This document shows positions 62,983 through 64,000 of a stretch of 64,000 nt of DNA, one piece after another. The position numbers and the translations under genes are program-made. Under the pieces are notes generated by a model. It saw nothing but the letters and a program-made list of their open reading frames with translations. It had not been told where the DNA came from and made no database searches. Positions within the stretch are counted from its first letter, which is position 1. The number at the start of each line of letters is the position of its first letter. The stretch is from Fasciolopsis buskii. Taxonomy: Eukaryota; Platyhelminthes; Trematoda; Plagiorchiida; Fasciolidae. The stretch is from contig LUCM01008737.1 in NCBI GenBank assembly GCA_008360955.1, forward strand, positions 110,687-174,686, given 5' to 3'.

Positions 62983-63784
62983 CCAGCTAATGCACCTTTT
63001 GACCTCCCTTTTAGTAGTGCACTCTCTGCAGCAGCGGATTCAGTAACTAACTCTTGAGCTTCTCCCAATGTATGCTGAAGAAAATGTCAACGTACTTGTT
63101 GACGGATCCATAGTCTCATTACATTCCATGATTTTAAACAAATTAGCCTGTGTAGTCCTTGCTCCCCCTGTCATCTTATCCCATTTACTCACTTGTCAAG
63201 GCTGAATAGGCCCTTCGTGTTAGCCCGAAACTTTCAGCTACCAAAACGTTGCTGCCAAAGCCCAATTCTAGTTGCCACATTTTACAGTATAGATGCACTA
63301 TGTTGCAGGTATTTTGTCGCGATCCAATACTCACCATAGTCCCAAGCTGGCATCCAAAACCAGACCACTCTCTTGCGTTTCAGATCTCGCACCTACATTA
63401 GACTCGCTGCTACCGCTTCCATCCTCATAATGGCGATTCCAAAGCTGCTACCATATCATTCTTCTTAGGAACCTGTCAGCTAGAACTGGCGCTCGAGTTC
63501 TGGCCCGGTTCCCGATACTACGCGGAATGTCTTATTTGATATCTCAATTCGCATCCTTGCAGCTGGACAAGACCACCATTACCACTGCCCCCAGAACGGC
63601 TTGTGCACCTCTTGCTCCCTGGCAGTGCTGCTGAACATGATCAAATGCTGCGACGGCAAAAATGACAGCATAGGAGACATTCTTGTCTAGTTTATTCAAG
63701 GAGTGGTCATGAACAAAATTTCTCTTATCTGACGCACCCTCAATACGGCTTAGCGCCATCCGTATGTAAATATAATCACTATTC

Positions 63785-63960
63785 ACCATGTGATATCATC
63801 ACTCAACTCACCATAAAGAAACCATGGAAGCAATGTACAGCTGTTTCATCCTTGTTAGGAATCATCAGCAGTGCATATCCACCGCGCCCCAACTGGGACG
63901 CGAACCCGGGACGAACGATTGTGAGTCGAACGCCTTAGCCATTACGCTACCGGGCAGGCT
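63785..63960 (-). mobile_element. tRNA-headed SINE with a hammerhead-like core
   Basis: The minus strand begins near 63957 with a tRNA-like region: box A TAGCGTAATGG (63949-63939), a CTCACAA anticodon-like loop (CAC, valine-type) and box B GGTTCGCGTCC (63906-63896). The A-to-B spacing of about 43 nt is normal for an internal Pol III promoter. A hammerhead-like core follows. It abuts the end of CR1 copy E. The 3' limit is not certain. The layout resembles the schistosome Sm-alpha type of SINE. Confidence 0.65.
63843..63900 (-). ncRNA. Hammerhead ribozyme-like motif, probably degenerate
   Basis: On the minus strand CTGATGA (63868-63862) is followed by TTCC-TAACAA-GGAT, then GAAAC (63847-63843): the conserved core around stem II. 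The closing stem II pair is U-U. A GUC that could serve as a cleavage site lies just upstream, with CAGT/ACTG able to pair as part of stem I. Stem III is poorly matched beyond the A-U and C-G pairs next to the core, so activity is doubtful. Confidence 0.5.
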
Positions 63961-64000
63961 CTGAACGGTTTGTTGAACTTCACCACATGATGTTGCACCT

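Larger units (their letters stand above)
56880..63782 (+). mobile_element. CR1-like retrotransposon copy E
   Basis: Collinear with copy D from its 5' region (about 56900) to the shared end GTATGTAAATATAATCACTAT near 63780. It carries a ~490-bp family F insertion in ORF1. Outside 59142-62982 it is about 80-85% similar to D, and inside that block it is nearly identical. The ORF2 damage is the same as in D. Confidence 0.8.

Noticed and set aside
1..64000. Bacterial-type operons, CRISPR arrays, rRNA genes
   Set aside because: Sequence is clearly eukaryotic (introns, non-LTR elements). No regularly spaced repeats and no rRNA-like blocks were seen.

Overview
This looks like nuclear DNA of a parasitic flatworm, most likely a trematode. 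Three things point there: a split major-facilitator (MFS) transporter gene on the minus strand with two 43-bp introns followed by a 3.7-kb intron; dense decayed non-LTR retrotransposons of two types (RTE-like, with GVRQ/PGWGP motifs, and CR1/SR1-like, with an ORF1 and an APE-RT ORF2); and at the right edge a tRNA-headed SINE carrying a hammerhead-like core, a combination known from schistosome Sm-alpha repeats. The species cannot be named from sequence alone. There is one N at 32463.

Layout. 1-7.5 kb: RTE reverse transcriptase (RT) debris on both strands plus a weak chain of splice-flanked short exons on the minus strand (2903-3687). 7.6-10.7 kb and 17.5-20.6 kb: two near-identical 3,088-bp direct repeats (A, B). 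14.4-15.9 kb: a foldback structure with 288-bp inverted arms. 16.3-21.1 kb (minus): five coding exons of an oxalate/formate-antiporter-like MFS protein. Repeat B lies inside its large intron, and A and B flank exons 4 and 5. 21-31 kb: degraded repeats. 31-64 kb: at least four CR1-like copies, all on the plus strand, called here C (31.0-35.7), D (37.1-43.6), G (47.5-52.6, interrupted) and E (56.9-63.8). A 724-bp repeat occurs in inverted orientation at 36.3-37.0 and inside G at 50.9-51.7. A ~490-bp element (family F) is nested in E.

No retrotransposon here appears autonomous: every RT has stops, frameshifts or a damaged catalytic motif. The only convincing host gene is the MFS transporter, whose C-terminal half was not found. 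A recurring pattern is a multi-kb block of near-perfect identity with sharp edges inside more diverged homologous flanks (D/E, probably A/B, and the inverted pair). This points to recent gene conversion or duplication, or to an assembly artefact, and needs a read-level check.
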